From Agromyces sp. ISL-38 (lineage in GTDB: Bacteria; Actinomycetota; Actinomycetes; Actinomycetales; Microbacteriaceae), in assembly GCF_018613935.1 (NCBI RefSeq), contig NZ_JAGGPF010000009.1, positions 372,001 to 436,000 of the forward strand: a stretch of 64,000 nucleotides of DNA, written 5' to 3'. The position numbers and the translations under genes were made by a program. Below, in pieces: positions 7,773 through 16,269 of this stretch (positions are counted from its first letter, which is position 1; every line of letters starts with the position of its first letter). The notes beneath the pieces are model-generated. The model saw nothing but the letters and a program-made list of their open reading frames with translations, was not told where the DNA came from and did no database searches.

Positions 7773-8564
7773 TCAGTCGTCGAGACTGCCCATCGTGAGG
7801 TTGACGATGGTTCCCGTCAGTCCCCTGGCCCGGTCGGAGGCGAGGAAGGCGGCCACGCCGGACATCTCGTCGAGCGTCATGAGTCGTCGCGGATGCGTTC
7901 TGCCGGCGAGCTGCTCCTCCCACTGCTCCCACGTCAGCCCGGTTGCCGCGGCACGTGGCTCGAAGGCCTCCCTGATCGTGCTGGACTCCGGCATGGCCTG
8001 TGGCCGCATTCCGACCACGCGGATGCCTCGAGGCGCGAGCTCCGCCGAGAGCTGCCGGGTGAGCGCCTCCATGGCTGCCATCGCCGGACCGTAGCCACCC
8101 ACCAATGGGATTCCGGTGCGCGCGTGCAGGGCGGTGACGCGCATGATGACGCCAGATCCAGCCGTGACCATGCGGCGTGCAGCGAGCCGCGCGGTGAGGA
8201 AGTACGACCGCGTGTACGCGTCGATCGGCAGCAGGAACCGTTCGACGTCGACCTCCAGGAGCGGCACGTCCACGACTCCGGCATCGGGGATGCCGACCGC
8301 ATTGAACGAAATATCTACCTTGCCTGCCCGTTCGATGACGGACTGCAAGTGCTCATCGACCGCGCCCTCATCGAGTGCGTCGACCTGCGCGGCATCCGCG
8401 GATCCGCCTGCTGCCACGATGTCGGCCGCGACCGCGTCGACGCCTGCCAGCAGGTGCCCGGTGAGGAAGACTTCGGCCCCCTCCTCGGCGAAGGCGCGAG
8501 CGACGGCGCCGCCGATCGAGCCTCCGGCTCCATAAACCACCGCGACCTTGTTCTCCAGCATCAT
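7773..8564 (-). CDS. SDR-family protein with altered active site
   Basis: A 263-residue Rossmann-fold protein with NAD(P) motif YGAGGSIGG at 11-19 and SFNAVG around 86-91. The catalytic Tyr158 is present in GGYGPAM, but the lysine four residues later is Met162, and the usual serine position carries Thr (RVTALHA). It may bind a nucleotide without classical dehydrogenase activity, or use another proton relay. Start ATG 8564 (or 8561) follows a GAAAGGAAA ribosome site. It lies upstream of the SRPBCC/ArsR unit on the same strand but the twin operators separate them. Divergent from the sigma-factor gene at 8696. Confidence 0.82.
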   Translation of the reverse strand: MMLENKVAVVYGAGGSIGGAVARAFAEEGAEVFLTGHLLAGVDAVAADIVAAGGSADAAQVDALDEGAVDEHLQSVIERAGKVDISFNAVGIPDAGVVDVPLLEVDVERFLLPIDAYTRSYFLTARLAARRMVTAGSGVIMRVTALHARTGIPLVGGYGPAMAAMEALTRQLSAELAPRGIRVVGMRPQAMPESSTIREAFEPRAAATGLTWEQWEEQLAGRTHPRRLMTLDEMSGVAAFLASDRARGLTGTIVNLTMGSLDD

Positions 8565-8695
8565 CAGGTTTCCTTTCGTCGAAGATGCAGACACCGCGGA
8601 TGCCGCGAACTGGGCGCCATCCGACCGCCCATTTCGGTCGTCGCCCGGTGTCCATACAGTGGAGGAGCACTCCGTGCCCGAGGAGGTGACCTGAC

Positions 8696-9733
8696 GTGAG
8701 CGCGATTGCCGCCGAACTCATCTCGAGGGCGCAGGCGGGCGATGATGACGCCTTCCGGGAGTTGGTCGAGCCGCACCGCCGCGAATTGCAGGTGCACTGC
8801 TACCGGATGCTGGGATCGCTCCACGACGCCGAAGATGCCCTGCAAGACACGCTGCTGGCCGCGTGGCAGGGCATCGCGTCGTTCGAGGGCCGCTCGTCGC
8901 TGCGCACCTGGCTCTACCGGATCGCCACCAACCGGTGTCTCAACGCGCGACGCACCGCCGCTCGACAACCGGCGAAGTCATGGGACATACCGAAGGTCGA
9001 CCCGCCCGAGTCGACGCGACTGGGCGAGGTCGTGTGGCTCGAGCCGATCCCCGACACGCTCATCACGACGGCTCCACTCGGCCCCGAGGCCCGCTACGAG
9101 CAGAGCGAGTCCATTTCGCTCGCGTTCGTGACCGCGCTGCAACTGCTGCCGCCACGTCAGGTCGCCGTGCTCGTGCTGCGCGACGTGCTCGACTACCACG
9201 CCGACGAGGTGGCCGAAATGCTCGACACGACCGTCGCCTCGGTTACGAGCGCGCTCAAGCGGGCGCGCGCGACCCTTCATGAACGGCTTCCATCGACCGC
9301 CGGCGATGAGTCGCCTCCGAGTCCCGGCTCGCCGGCCGAGGCTGCGCTCGCGGCACGATTCGCCCGCACCTATGAATCAGCCGACCTCGAAGCACTCGTG
9401 GCGCTGCTCACCGACGACGTCTTCATCTCCATGCCCCCGATGCCCTTCGAGTACGAGGGCCGCGAGGCGGCGGCACGGTTCTTCGCGGCCATCTTCGGCG
9501 CGGGTCGACGGTTCGACCTGGTGCCGACGCGAGCCAACGGCCAGCCGGCGTTCGGGGCGTACTTGCACGGGCCCGTCGAGACGCACCACGGAGTGGGTCT
9601 TTTCGTGCTGACCCTCGCGGGCGACCGCATCAGCGCCCTCACCCGCTTCGAGAACAGCGTCCTGCCCTGGTTCGGGCTGCCGCGGTCGCTGCCCGGGCCG
9701 TTGCCGCGCATCGGGGGTAGCGACACTTCGTGA
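8696..9733 (+). CDS. ECF sigma factor with C-terminal SnoaL-like domain (SigG-type)
   Basis: A 345-residue sigma-70-family factor. Region 2 is at about 20-82 (LQVHCYRMLGSLHDAEDALQ, then WLYRIATNRCLNARR), region 4 at about 143-195 (LLPPRQVAVLVLRDVLDYHA, then SVTSALKRARATL), followed by a SnoaL/NTF2-like domain from about 215 to 335. Length and order match the SigG group of extracytoplasmic-function sigma factors, which lack a linked membrane anti-sigma factor and are thought to be controlled by the C-terminal domain. Start GTG 8696 follows a near-perfect AGGAGGTGA site. No anti-sigma gene is adjacent. Confidence 0.87.
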   Translation: MSAIAAELISRAQAGDDDAFRELVEPHRRELQVHCYRMLGSLHDAEDALQDTLLAAWQGIASFEGRSSLRTWLYRIATNRCLNARRTAARQPAKSWDIPKVDPPESTRLGEVVWLEPIPDTLITTAPLGPEARYEQSESISLAFVTALQLLPPRQVAVLVLRDVLDYHADEVAEMLDTTVASVTSALKRARATLHERLPSTAGDESPPSPGSPAEAALAARFARTYESADLEALVALLTDDVFISMPPMPFEYEGREAAARFFAAIFGAGRRFDLVPTRANGQPAFGAYLHGPVETHHGVGLFVLTLAGDRISALTRFENSVLPWFGLPRSLPGPLPRIGGSDTS

Positions 9734-9735
9734 GT

Positions 9736-9747
9736 GGTCTCGATACG
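9736..9747 (+). repeat. Half-copy of extragenic GGTCTCGATACG element
   Basis: The 12-bp word at 9736-9747 just past the sigma-factor stop is the left arm of the extragenic palindrome seen complete at 11434-11470. Confidence 0.45.
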
Positions 9748-9864
9748 CGCCGAGGGCCGAATGCGGGCTGAATTCGTCGGTTGCGTCACAGATACAGCGG
9801 CGGTCCGGTCAGAGCTTGGTAACGGCAGCGGAATCACCGCCGCCACGACGGAAAGGCACCAGTC

Positions 9865-10617
9865 ATGAAGATCGTCGTCATCGGAGGCACCGGCCTCATC
9901 GGATCCAAGGTCGTCGAGCACCTCACCGAGCACGGCCATGAGGCCATCGCCGCCTCGCCCAACTCGGGCGTGAACACCATCACCGGCGAGGGACTCGCCG
10001 AGGTGCTCACAGGCGCGAATGTGGTGGTCGACGTCTCGAACTCGCCGTCGTTCGCCGACGCCGACGTGCTCGAGTTCTTCACCATCTCGACCACGAACCT
10101 GCTCGCCGCCGAGCGCGAAGCCGGCGTGACGCACCACGTCGCGCTCTCCGTCGTCGGCGCCGACCGCCTGCCCTCGAGCGGGTACCTGCGCGCGAAGGTC
10201 GCACAGGAGCAGCTCATCGAGGACTCGGGCCTGCCCTACTCCATCGTGCGGGCGACGCAGTTCTACGAGTTCGTCGGGCGCATCGCGGATGCCGCGACCG
10301 TCGACGGCACGGCACGCCTCAGCACGGGGCTCATGCAGCCGATCGCTGCAGCGGATGTCTCGGCCGTCGTCGCCCGCGTCGCCGCGGGCGACCCGATCAA
10401 CGGCACCCTCGAGATCGGCGGACCGGAACAGGTCGCCATGGACGAGCTCATCCGCACGGGCCTGGCGGCGAAGGGCGACACCCGCTCCGTCATCTCCGAC
10501 CCCGAGGCGCAGTACTTCGGCGCGCGGCTCTCGGGCGACGAGCTCGTGCCCGGCCCCGGCGCGCAGCTGTCATCGGCCACGTTCTCGGACTGGCTGGCCG
10601 CCGAGTCGGCCGCGTAA
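9865..10617 (+). CDS. NAD(P)-binding NmrA-like protein, copy 1
   Basis: A 250-residue atypical short-chain dehydrogenase of the NmrA/NAD(P)H-binding group. Seen: MKIVVIGGTGLIGSK (GGxGxxG dinucleotide loop), VVVDVSNSPSF, HHVALSVVGADRL and the ATQFYEFVGRIAD segment. It lacks the SDR Tyr-x3-Lys pair, as is usual for NmrA-type redox sensors. A ribosome site GGAAAGG precedes ATG 9865. The next gene, four bases downstream, is a clear paralogue, so the two are one transcription unit that arose by tandem duplication. Substrate unknown. Confidence 0.85.
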   Translation: MKIVVIGGTGLIGSKVVEHLTEHGHEAIAASPNSGVNTITGEGLAEVLTGANVVVDVSNSPSFADADVLEFFTISTTNLLAAEREAGVTHHVALSVVGADRLPSSGYLRAKVAQEQLIEDSGLPYSIVRATQFYEFVGRIADAATVDGTARLSTGLMQPIAAADVSAVVARVAAGDPINGTLEIGGPEQVAMDELIRTGLAAKGDTRSVISDPEAQYFGARLSGDELVPGPGAQLSSATFSDWLAAESAA

Positions 10618-10621
10618 ACTC

Positions 10622-11428
10622 ATGGCCATGAAGGTCGCGGTCATCGGCGGCACCGGGCTCATCGGCACGCGACTCGTGGCGGGGCTCACCGCCGACGGCC
10701 ACGATGTCGTCTCCGTGTCGCGCGCGACCGGCGTCAACTCCTACACCGGCGAGGGTCTCGCGGAGGCCCTCGCCGGGGCGGAGATCCTCATCGACGTCTC
10801 CAACTCCGGATACCTCGACGAGCGGGGCGCCAACGACTTCTTCTACGGCTCGACCCTCAATCTGCTGACCCACGGCGCTGCGGCGGGCGTGCGGCATCAC
10901 GTCGCACTCTCGGTGGTCGGCACCGACCGGCTCGCGCGCACCGAGGGCGGCTACTTCGCCGCGAAGGCGGCGCAGGAGCGACTCATCCGCGGATCAGGGC
11001 GCCCCTTCTCGATCGTGCACGCGACCCAGTTCTTCGAGTTCATCGCGAGCATCGCGGATGCCGCGACGAGCCAGCACATCGCACGCCTCTCGCATGCGCT
11101 CATCCAGCCGATCGCCGCGCAGGATGTCGCGGCCGCGATCGAGGCGGTCGCGTTCGGCACGCCCGTGAACGGCATCGTCGAGTTCGCCGGGCCGGACCTG
11201 TTCCGGCTCGGGAAGCTCATGCGAGAAGATCTCCGGATTCGCGACGATCCTCGCGAGCTGGTCGCCGACCCGCTCGCGCGGTACTTCGGCACCGACCTCG
11301 ATGAGCGCGAGCTGCTGCCCGGCCCCGACGCGACGATCGCTCCGACCCGGTTCAGTGAGTGGATCACGGGTGAGACGGGCCCGGCCGGCGGGCGGGCGGA
11401 TCGCTCGATCTCGCCGATCGGCGGCTGA
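10622..11428 (+). CDS. NAD(P)-binding NmrA-like protein, copy 2
   Basis: A 268-residue paralogue of the preceding gene with the same block order: KVAVIGGTGLIGTRLVAGL, ILIDVSNSGY, HHVALSVVGTDRLA, ATQFFEFIASIADAAT and LPGPDATIAPTRFSEW. It carries a longer, poorly conserved tail (PAGGRADRSISPIGG). Start ATG 10622; ATG 10628 two codons later is an alternative. Spacing of four bases from copy 1 implies co-transcription. It ends before a GGTCTCGATACG palindrome that probably acts as terminator toward the convergent ROK gene. Confidence 0.85.
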   Translation: MAMKVAVIGGTGLIGTRLVAGLTADGHDVVSVSRATGVNSYTGEGLAEALAGAEILIDVSNSGYLDERGANDFFYGSTLNLLTHGAAAGVRHHVALSVVGTDRLARTEGGYFAAKAAQERLIRGSGRPFSIVHATQFFEFIASIADAATSQHIARLSHALIQPIAAQDVAAAIEAVAFGTPVNGIVEFAGPDLFRLGKLMREDLRIRDDPRELVADPLARYFGTDLDERELLPGPDATIAPTRFSEWITGETGPAGGRADRSISPIGG

Positions 11429-11433
11429 GGAAT

Positions 11434-11470
11434 GGTCTCGATACGCGTCGCTTCGCGGCGCTACTCGACC
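11434..11470. repeat. Extragenic palindrome (GGTCTCGATACG...CTACTCGACC)
   Basis: GGTCTCGATACGCGTCGC at 11434-11451 and GCGGCGCTACTCGACC at 11455-11470 form an imperfect hairpin around TTC. Half-copies occur at 9736 and near 59413. I recall such dispersed elements between genes of Microbacteriaceae. Located between convergent genes, it may serve as a bidirectional terminator. Confidence 0.6.
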
Positions 11471-11488
11471 GCCGGGGTAGCTCCGAGG

Positions 11489-12628
11489 TCAGATGAGACG
11501 GTGCACTGACGACTGGATCGCGACGGCCGCAGCACCCCGGGCCCAACCCACGAAGTCAGCGGCGTCCAGCCGAAGATCGATCGCATCGGCTTCGTCGTCG
11601 CGATCGGCGCGCATCGCCTCGAGCACGATGGGCTCGGTCACCTCGTAGAGCGGCAGCCCTTCTCCGGCGAGCACGATCGTGCTCACCATGCCGAGATTGG
11701 CCGCCAGCGCCAGAAGTCGACCGAGGGCTCGCCCCGCCGGTTCGGTGATGGCCAGGGCCACGGGGTCTCCCCCGGCGGCCAGGGCGATCAGCTCGTCGAA
11801 CTCGACGCCACGCCCGAATGCGACGGAGGCCTGGGCGCAGAGGCTGGGAATGGTCAACATTGCCGTGGCACATCCGCGATGGCCCTCTGGACAGACGGGG
11901 CCGAGCGGATCGAGTCGGATGTGCCCGGCGAGGCCGATGCCCTTGTCGGATCGTACGACGCGATCGTCGCAGACATAGCCGTGGCCGACGCCCGCCCCGA
12001 TGGTGATCACGGCGAAGTCGGTGAGCCCACGGCCCTCGCCGAACCAGTGCTGGGCCTCGGTCAGCGCGACGATGTCGTTCTCGACCACCGTCGGCACCCT
12101 GAGCCTGCGCTCGAGCTCGGGCCCGAGATCCACGTCACGCCAGCCGAGGAACGGCGCTCGGATGACGAAGCGGCGATCCGTGACCGTGCCGCCGAGGCTC
12201 ACTCCGACGGCGTCGAACCCTCCCCCGCCCGAGAGCTCGTCGTGGGCGCGAACCACCGCGTCGCAGACCGCGTCGACGGACTGCTCGGAGAAGACGTACT
12301 CGCGCCGATCGAGCTCAGTGGCCCGCAGGTCGGTCGAAACCGCGACAACAGATGTGCCGGTGAGCTTGACTCCGAGGTAGCGCCGGCTGTCCCAGCGCAC
12401 ATCGAGGAACTTCGGCGGTCGACCGACGGCGCCGCCGGGTTCGGCGTCTTCGACGAAGACCCCTCCCGCCGTGAGCTCACGCGCGAGGCGGGTGAGCGTC
12501 GGCGGCGACATGTCGAGCAATCGCATCACGTCGGTGCGCGAGATCGGGCCGTGAATCAGCACCGTGCGAGCGAGTTCCAGCGTCGGGCCGGAAATCGCGC
12601 TCTCAGCGCGCACTGCTTCTACCACCAC
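11489..12628 (-). CDS. ROK-family transcriptional regulator
   Basis: A 379-residue sugar-responsive regulator. An N-terminal winged helix (RTDVMRLLDMSPPTLTRLAR, about 31-50) precedes a ROK kinase-like domain with GVSLGGTV, the ENDIVALTEAQ segment (183-193) and GAGVGHGYV. The ROK zinc motif is degenerate: CPEGHRGC at 246-253 has one cysteine fewer than the usual CxCGxxGC. It is the last gene of the alpha-galactoside operon, 22 bases after the GH36 gene, so it is the likely local regulator. Effector sugar unknown. Confidence 0.87.
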   Translation of the reverse strand: MVVEAVRAESAISGPTLELARTVLIHGPISRTDVMRLLDMSPPTLTRLARELTAGGVFVEDAEPGGAVGRPPKFLDVRWDSRRYLGVKLTGTSVVAVSTDLRATELDRREYVFSEQSVDAVCDAVVRAHDELSGGGGFDAVGVSLGGTVTDRRFVIRAPFLGWRDVDLGPELERRLRVPTVVENDIVALTEAQHWFGEGRGLTDFAVITIGAGVGHGYVCDDRVVRSDKGIGLAGHIRLDPLGPVCPEGHRGCATAMLTIPSLCAQASVAFGRGVEFDELIALAAGGDPVALAITEPAGRALGRLLALAANLGMVSTIVLAGEGLPLYEVTEPIVLEAMRADRDDEADAIDLRLDAADFVGWARGAAAVAIQSSVHRLI

Positions 12629-12650
12629 ACCACCCCCCTGGGCTGTCCGG

Positions 12651-14786
12651 TCATGCGCGGACTATCTCGATGAGAATAGCCTGCTCGGGATGCAGAATCG
12701 GCGGGCGCAGGCCGATCGTGGCCAAGGCCGCCCCTGTGGTGATCACCCCGTCCACCCACATCGGATCGGCGTGCTGCATCGCGGGTGCACGCCCTGCCGG
12801 CTCGACTCGGCGCACGCGGTACCGGGCGTCGGGGTCGAGGCCCGGAATGAGTGCGGGCGACGGCAGCACCCCGCCCGCCGCAGCCACCTGCGCGTAGCAG
12901 AAGATCGCGGCGGAACGGTCGTGTGCCACCACTCCATGCACGAGCGCCGCGGAGTCGGTGTGATCGACTCTGACAACGCGACCGGAGTGCAGAAGTTCGC
13001 GATTCGCCTTGTAGTAGGCCGCCCATTCCGCGAGGAGCGACCGCTCTGCGTTCGTCGTCTCCGTGATGTCCCATTCGATGCCCGCGTGACCGAAGAGCGC
13101 CGTGGCAGCACGGAATGAAAGCGAATGCGAGCGACTCGACGAGTGGGAGGTCGATGGCCCGATGTGCGTGCCGAGCATCTCGGGCGGGATGGCGATCATC
13201 GAGTACCGCTGGATCTCCTGCCGCTCGAGGGCATCGTTGGAGTCCGACGCCCAGAATCGGTCGACGTGCATCGCCATGCCCAGATCGACACGGCCGCCTC
13301 CCGAGGCGCACGACTCGATCTCGAGCCCCGGATGACGCGACTTCAGCTCGTCGAAGAGACGATAGATCGCCACGGTCTGGTTGTGCACCGCGGCGCGTCC
13401 GAGATGTGCCGGGTCGACGAGCGGCCGGTTGTGGTCCCACTTGATGTAAGTGATCGGATGCTTCGACAGCAGCGCATCGACCTGCCCGAGCACGTGCTCA
13501 TAAGCTCCGTCGTGCGTCAGGTCGAGCACCTGCTGGTTGCGACCGGTGGGCGGAATGCGACCCGGCACATGGAGGATCCACTCGGGGTGCGCGCGATACA
13601 GGTCGGAGTCGGGGTTGACCATCTCGCCCTCGAACCACAGCCCGAATTCCATTCCCGCGGCCGTCACCCGATCGATCAGGGGATCGAGGCCCTGGGGCCA
13701 GACCTCGTCGGAGACCACCCAGTCGCCGAGGCCTGCACGGTCGTCGCGGCGCGCTCCGAACCATCCGTCGTCCAGCACGAAACGTTCGACGCCGACCTCG
13801 GCCGCCACATCGACGAGTGCACTCAGTCGCTCGAGGTCGTGATCGAAGTACACCGCCTCCCACACGTTGAGCGTCACCGGGCGCGGTCGCACCCGGGTGG
13901 GGTGCTCCGGTCGGGCACGCAGCCACTCGTGGTAGCGCGAGCTGAGCCCGTCGAGGCCTTCGTCGGAGTACGCCGCGGCGACCGTCGGAGCCTCGTAGCG
14001 ATCGCCGGGTTGCAGTACCATCTCCCCCGACTGCAGGAGCTCGCCCGCGCCCATGGCCGAGCGGCCGTCGGTTCCCCGCTCGATCAGGTGCCGGTGCTCA
14101 CCGCTCCACAGCAGGCCGAGCGCCCAGACCTCTCCGTCGGCGAACCCGGCCCCGCCGGTCATGGCGCACTGCACCACGGATGCTCCGTGGCCCGAGCGGC
14201 CCTCGCGGGACTCGAGCACCCAACTGCCCACCGCGATCGGTCGGCGCTGCGGCTGCCGCTCCTTGAGCCACCGCCCGGTGAAGTCGAGCGATTCGGCCGC
14301 TCGCTCGGGCAGGGGCATCCAGGTGGTCAGTTCCTCGAGACGGTAGGGCTCCGAGCCGTCGTTGACCGCCGCAAGGTCGACGAGCACGATTCCGCTCGGC
14401 TCGATGCGATATCGCAAGTCGATCGCGAGGCGCGCCTCGGCATCGCGGAGCCGGACGCTCGCCTCAGTCTCCGACGCGTGGTGCTCGACGATCGTGAACA
14501 GGGGCGCCCAGTCGAGTCCGTTCCGATTCCCGCTCAGGGCGGGGCGTCCGTGGAAGGCTCTTCCCCGCTCGCGCATGACACCCGGGTCTTGCGGCGTATC
14601 GACGATGCTGTGCGGTATCGGCGGCGTCGTCATCCGGCGAAGGGCATCGCTCTCGACGTCACCCAAGGGCGAACCCCAGTGGCGGACCACCGGTGCGCCC
14701 GATGACAGGTCGAGAACGAGCTGGACGCCGTGGGCGGTCAGGACGATTTGGTCGCGATGCGAAACCACGTGAAGATCTCCGAACAC
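12651..14786 (-). CDS. GH36 alpha-galactosidase
   Basis: A 711-residue cytoplasmic glycosidase; GH36 enzymes release alpha-galactose from melibiose, raffinose and related oligosaccharides. Seen: N-terminal beta-supersandwich (1-300), barrel start PVTLNVWEAVYFDHD, FVLDDGWFGARRDDR at 336-350, nucleophile Asp451 in YIKWDHNRPL and the acid/base region WASDSNDALERQ (512-523). No signal peptide, so substrate must be imported by the linked ABC system. Start is GTG 14786; the 53-base gap to the binding-protein gene holds a strong hairpin. Confidence 0.93.
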   Translation of the reverse strand: MFGDLHVVSHRDQIVLTAHGVQLVLDLSSGAPVVRHWGSPLGDVESDALRRMTTPPIPHSIVDTPQDPGVMRERGRAFHGRPALSGNRNGLDWAPLFTIVEHHASETEASVRLRDAEARLAIDLRYRIEPSGIVLVDLAAVNDGSEPYRLEELTTWMPLPERAAESLDFTGRWLKERQPQRRPIAVGSWVLESREGRSGHGASVVQCAMTGGAGFADGEVWALGLLWSGEHRHLIERGTDGRSAMGAGELLQSGEMVLQPGDRYEAPTVAAAYSDEGLDGLSSRYHEWLRARPEHPTRVRPRPVTLNVWEAVYFDHDLERLSALVDVAAEVGVERFVLDDGWFGARRDDRAGLGDWVVSDEVWPQGLDPLIDRVTAAGMEFGLWFEGEMVNPDSDLYRAHPEWILHVPGRIPPTGRNQQVLDLTHDGAYEHVLGQVDALLSKHPITYIKWDHNRPLVDPAHLGRAAVHNQTVAIYRLFDELKSRHPGLEIESCASGGGRVDLGMAMHVDRFWASDSNDALERQEIQRYSMIAIPPEMLGTHIGPSTSHSSSRSHSLSFRAATALFGHAGIEWDITETTNAERSLLAEWAAYYKANRELLHSGRVVRVDHTDSAALVHGVVAHDRSAAIFCYAQVAAAGGVLPSPALIPGLDPDARYRVRRVEPAGRAPAMQHADPMWVDGVITTGAALATIGLRPPILHPEQAILIEIVRA

Positions 14787-14789
14787 AGT

Positions 14790-14826
14790 GGTCGGCGTCA
14801 GCAGCTCGCTGCCCCTGACGCCGACC
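14790..14826 (-). terminator. Intergenic hairpin after the sugar-binding-protein gene
   Basis: GGTCGGCGTCAG (14790-14801) pairs perfectly with CTGACGCCGACC (14815-14826) around a 13-nt loop, between the binding-protein stop and the GH36 start. Without a T-run it may act as a partial terminator or a 3' mRNA stabiliser, giving more binding protein than galactosidase. Confidence 0.55.
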
Positions 14827-14839
14827 GGGTTGATGAGAA

Positions 14840-16177
14840 TTACTTGAAGAGGGCGTTGACCTGATCGTTGGCGGCGATGAGCGCATCCGTTCCCGACTTG
14901 CCCGACATGATCGCTTCCATGACCGGAGTCATCGTCGCGTTCACATCCGACTTGTGATCGGTGATCGGGTAGAGCACCGTCGTGCCGTCGGTGACGTGGT
15001 CGGCGAATGCCGCGACATCCACGCCCTTGGCCTCGAAGGCTGCGACAGCCTTCTCCGTCGAGGTCTTGATGGCGGGGAACACGACGGCAGCATCGGCGAC
15101 GACGTCCTGGCAGTCAGTGGAGGCCAGGTACTTCAGCCACTCCCATGCCTCGTCAGGGTGCTTCGTGGTGGCGGCGATGTTGTCGGCGAGGCCGTTGAAC
15201 ATCGACCAGCTCTTGCCGTCCGGGCCTACCGGGGTCGCGGCGATCGCCGGCGCGAAGCCGTCGCTCGCCGAGTCGAAGACGTAACCGGTCATCCACGATC
15301 CGTTCGGCACCAGGGCCGCCTTTCCGGCGATGAGCTGGTCAGCCCAGCTGATGCCGGTCTGCGCCTCGAGTGAGGGCATGTAGCCCTTCTCGACGAGCGA
15401 GTGCCACCACGAGATGGTGTCGGCGAACTCGGGCGCATCGTAGTTGTACGAGTCAGCCCAGGGCTTGTCGGTCTGGCTCCAGCCCAGCGACGCGGTCAGG
15501 AACGACCACTGGGTCTGGCCGTCGGCACCGCCGGAGGCCTCCATCCAGAGCCCGTAGGTCGCGACGTTGTTCTTGTCGAAGCCGGGCTCGTCGCCTCGCA
15601 CGCCGTTGGCGTCGACCGTGAGATGCGCGATGACGTCCTCGTACGTGCCGCCGTCTTGCGGGTTCCAGGTCAGCGATGCGAGGTCGTCGGCGGTGTACCC
15701 GGCGGCGTCCGTGAACTTGGAGTTGTAGAACAGCGCGATGGTGTCGAAGTCCTTGGGCAAGCCGTACTGCACGCCGTCGGGGTCCTGCCAGAGTTCGAGG
15801 AGACCGTCCTGGTAGATGCTCGTGTCGAGCTTGTCGGCTGCGATGTAGTCGTCGAGGGGCAGCACCTGCCCGCTGGCCTGGAACTCGGGGTAGAACGCGA
15901 CGTGGCTGGTGAACACGTCGAAGTTCTCACCCGACACGAACCCGGTCGTGATCTTGTTCCAGTAGTCGTCCCAACCGACTTGCTCGACCTTGACCTTGAT
16001 GTCGTCTTGCGTCTTCTCGAAGTCGGCGGCGCACTGCTCGTAGGCGGGCAACTGGTTGGAGTCCCAGAGTCCGTAGCTGAGGGTCACCTTGCCGTCGCTC
16101 GGGGCTCCTGCTGAGCACCCTGCGAGCAGTGCAACTATCCCGACAGCGGCTGTGCTGGCGATTGTGATTCGCTTCAT
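14840..16177 (-). CDS. ABC-transporter sugar-binding lipoprotein
   Basis: A 445-residue family-1 extracellular solute-binding protein. Lipoprotein signal MKRITIASTAAVGIVALLAGC with lipidated Cys21, then the cluster-B fold: VTLSYGLWDSN at the start, FEKTQDDIKVKVEQVGWDDY, and a late ATTKHPDEAWEWLKYLAS helix typical of sugar-binding subunits. It is third in the operon after two permease genes, an order opposite to the common binding-protein-first layout. An ATPase gene is absent, so a shared MsiK-type ATPase is assumed. With GH36 downstream, an alpha-galactoside is the probable ligand. Confidence 0.92.
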   Translation of the reverse strand: MKRITIASTAAVGIVALLAGCSAGAPSDGKVTLSYGLWDSNQLPAYEQCAADFEKTQDDIKVKVEQVGWDDYWNKITTGFVSGENFDVFTSHVAFYPEFQASGQVLPLDDYIAADKLDTSIYQDGLLELWQDPDGVQYGLPKDFDTIALFYNSKFTDAAGYTADDLASLTWNPQDGGTYEDVIAHLTVDANGVRGDEPGFDKNNVATYGLWMEASGGADGQTQWSFLTASLGWSQTDKPWADSYNYDAPEFADTISWWHSLVEKGYMPSLEAQTGISWADQLIAGKAALVPNGSWMTGYVFDSASDGFAPAIAATPVGPDGKSWSMFNGLADNIAATTKHPDEAWEWLKYLASTDCQDVVADAAVVFPAIKTSTEKAVAAFEAKGVDVAAFADHVTDGTTVLYPITDHKSDVNATMTPVMEAIMSGKSGTDALIAANDQVNALFK

Positions 16178-16269
16178 GGTCCTGCTTCTTTCCTTGGTGG
16201 GGGTGGGAAGGGTTGGTGGGTGGGAAGGGCGATGGTGCCCCGTCGGGAGTCGCAGCAGCGAGCAGAGCG

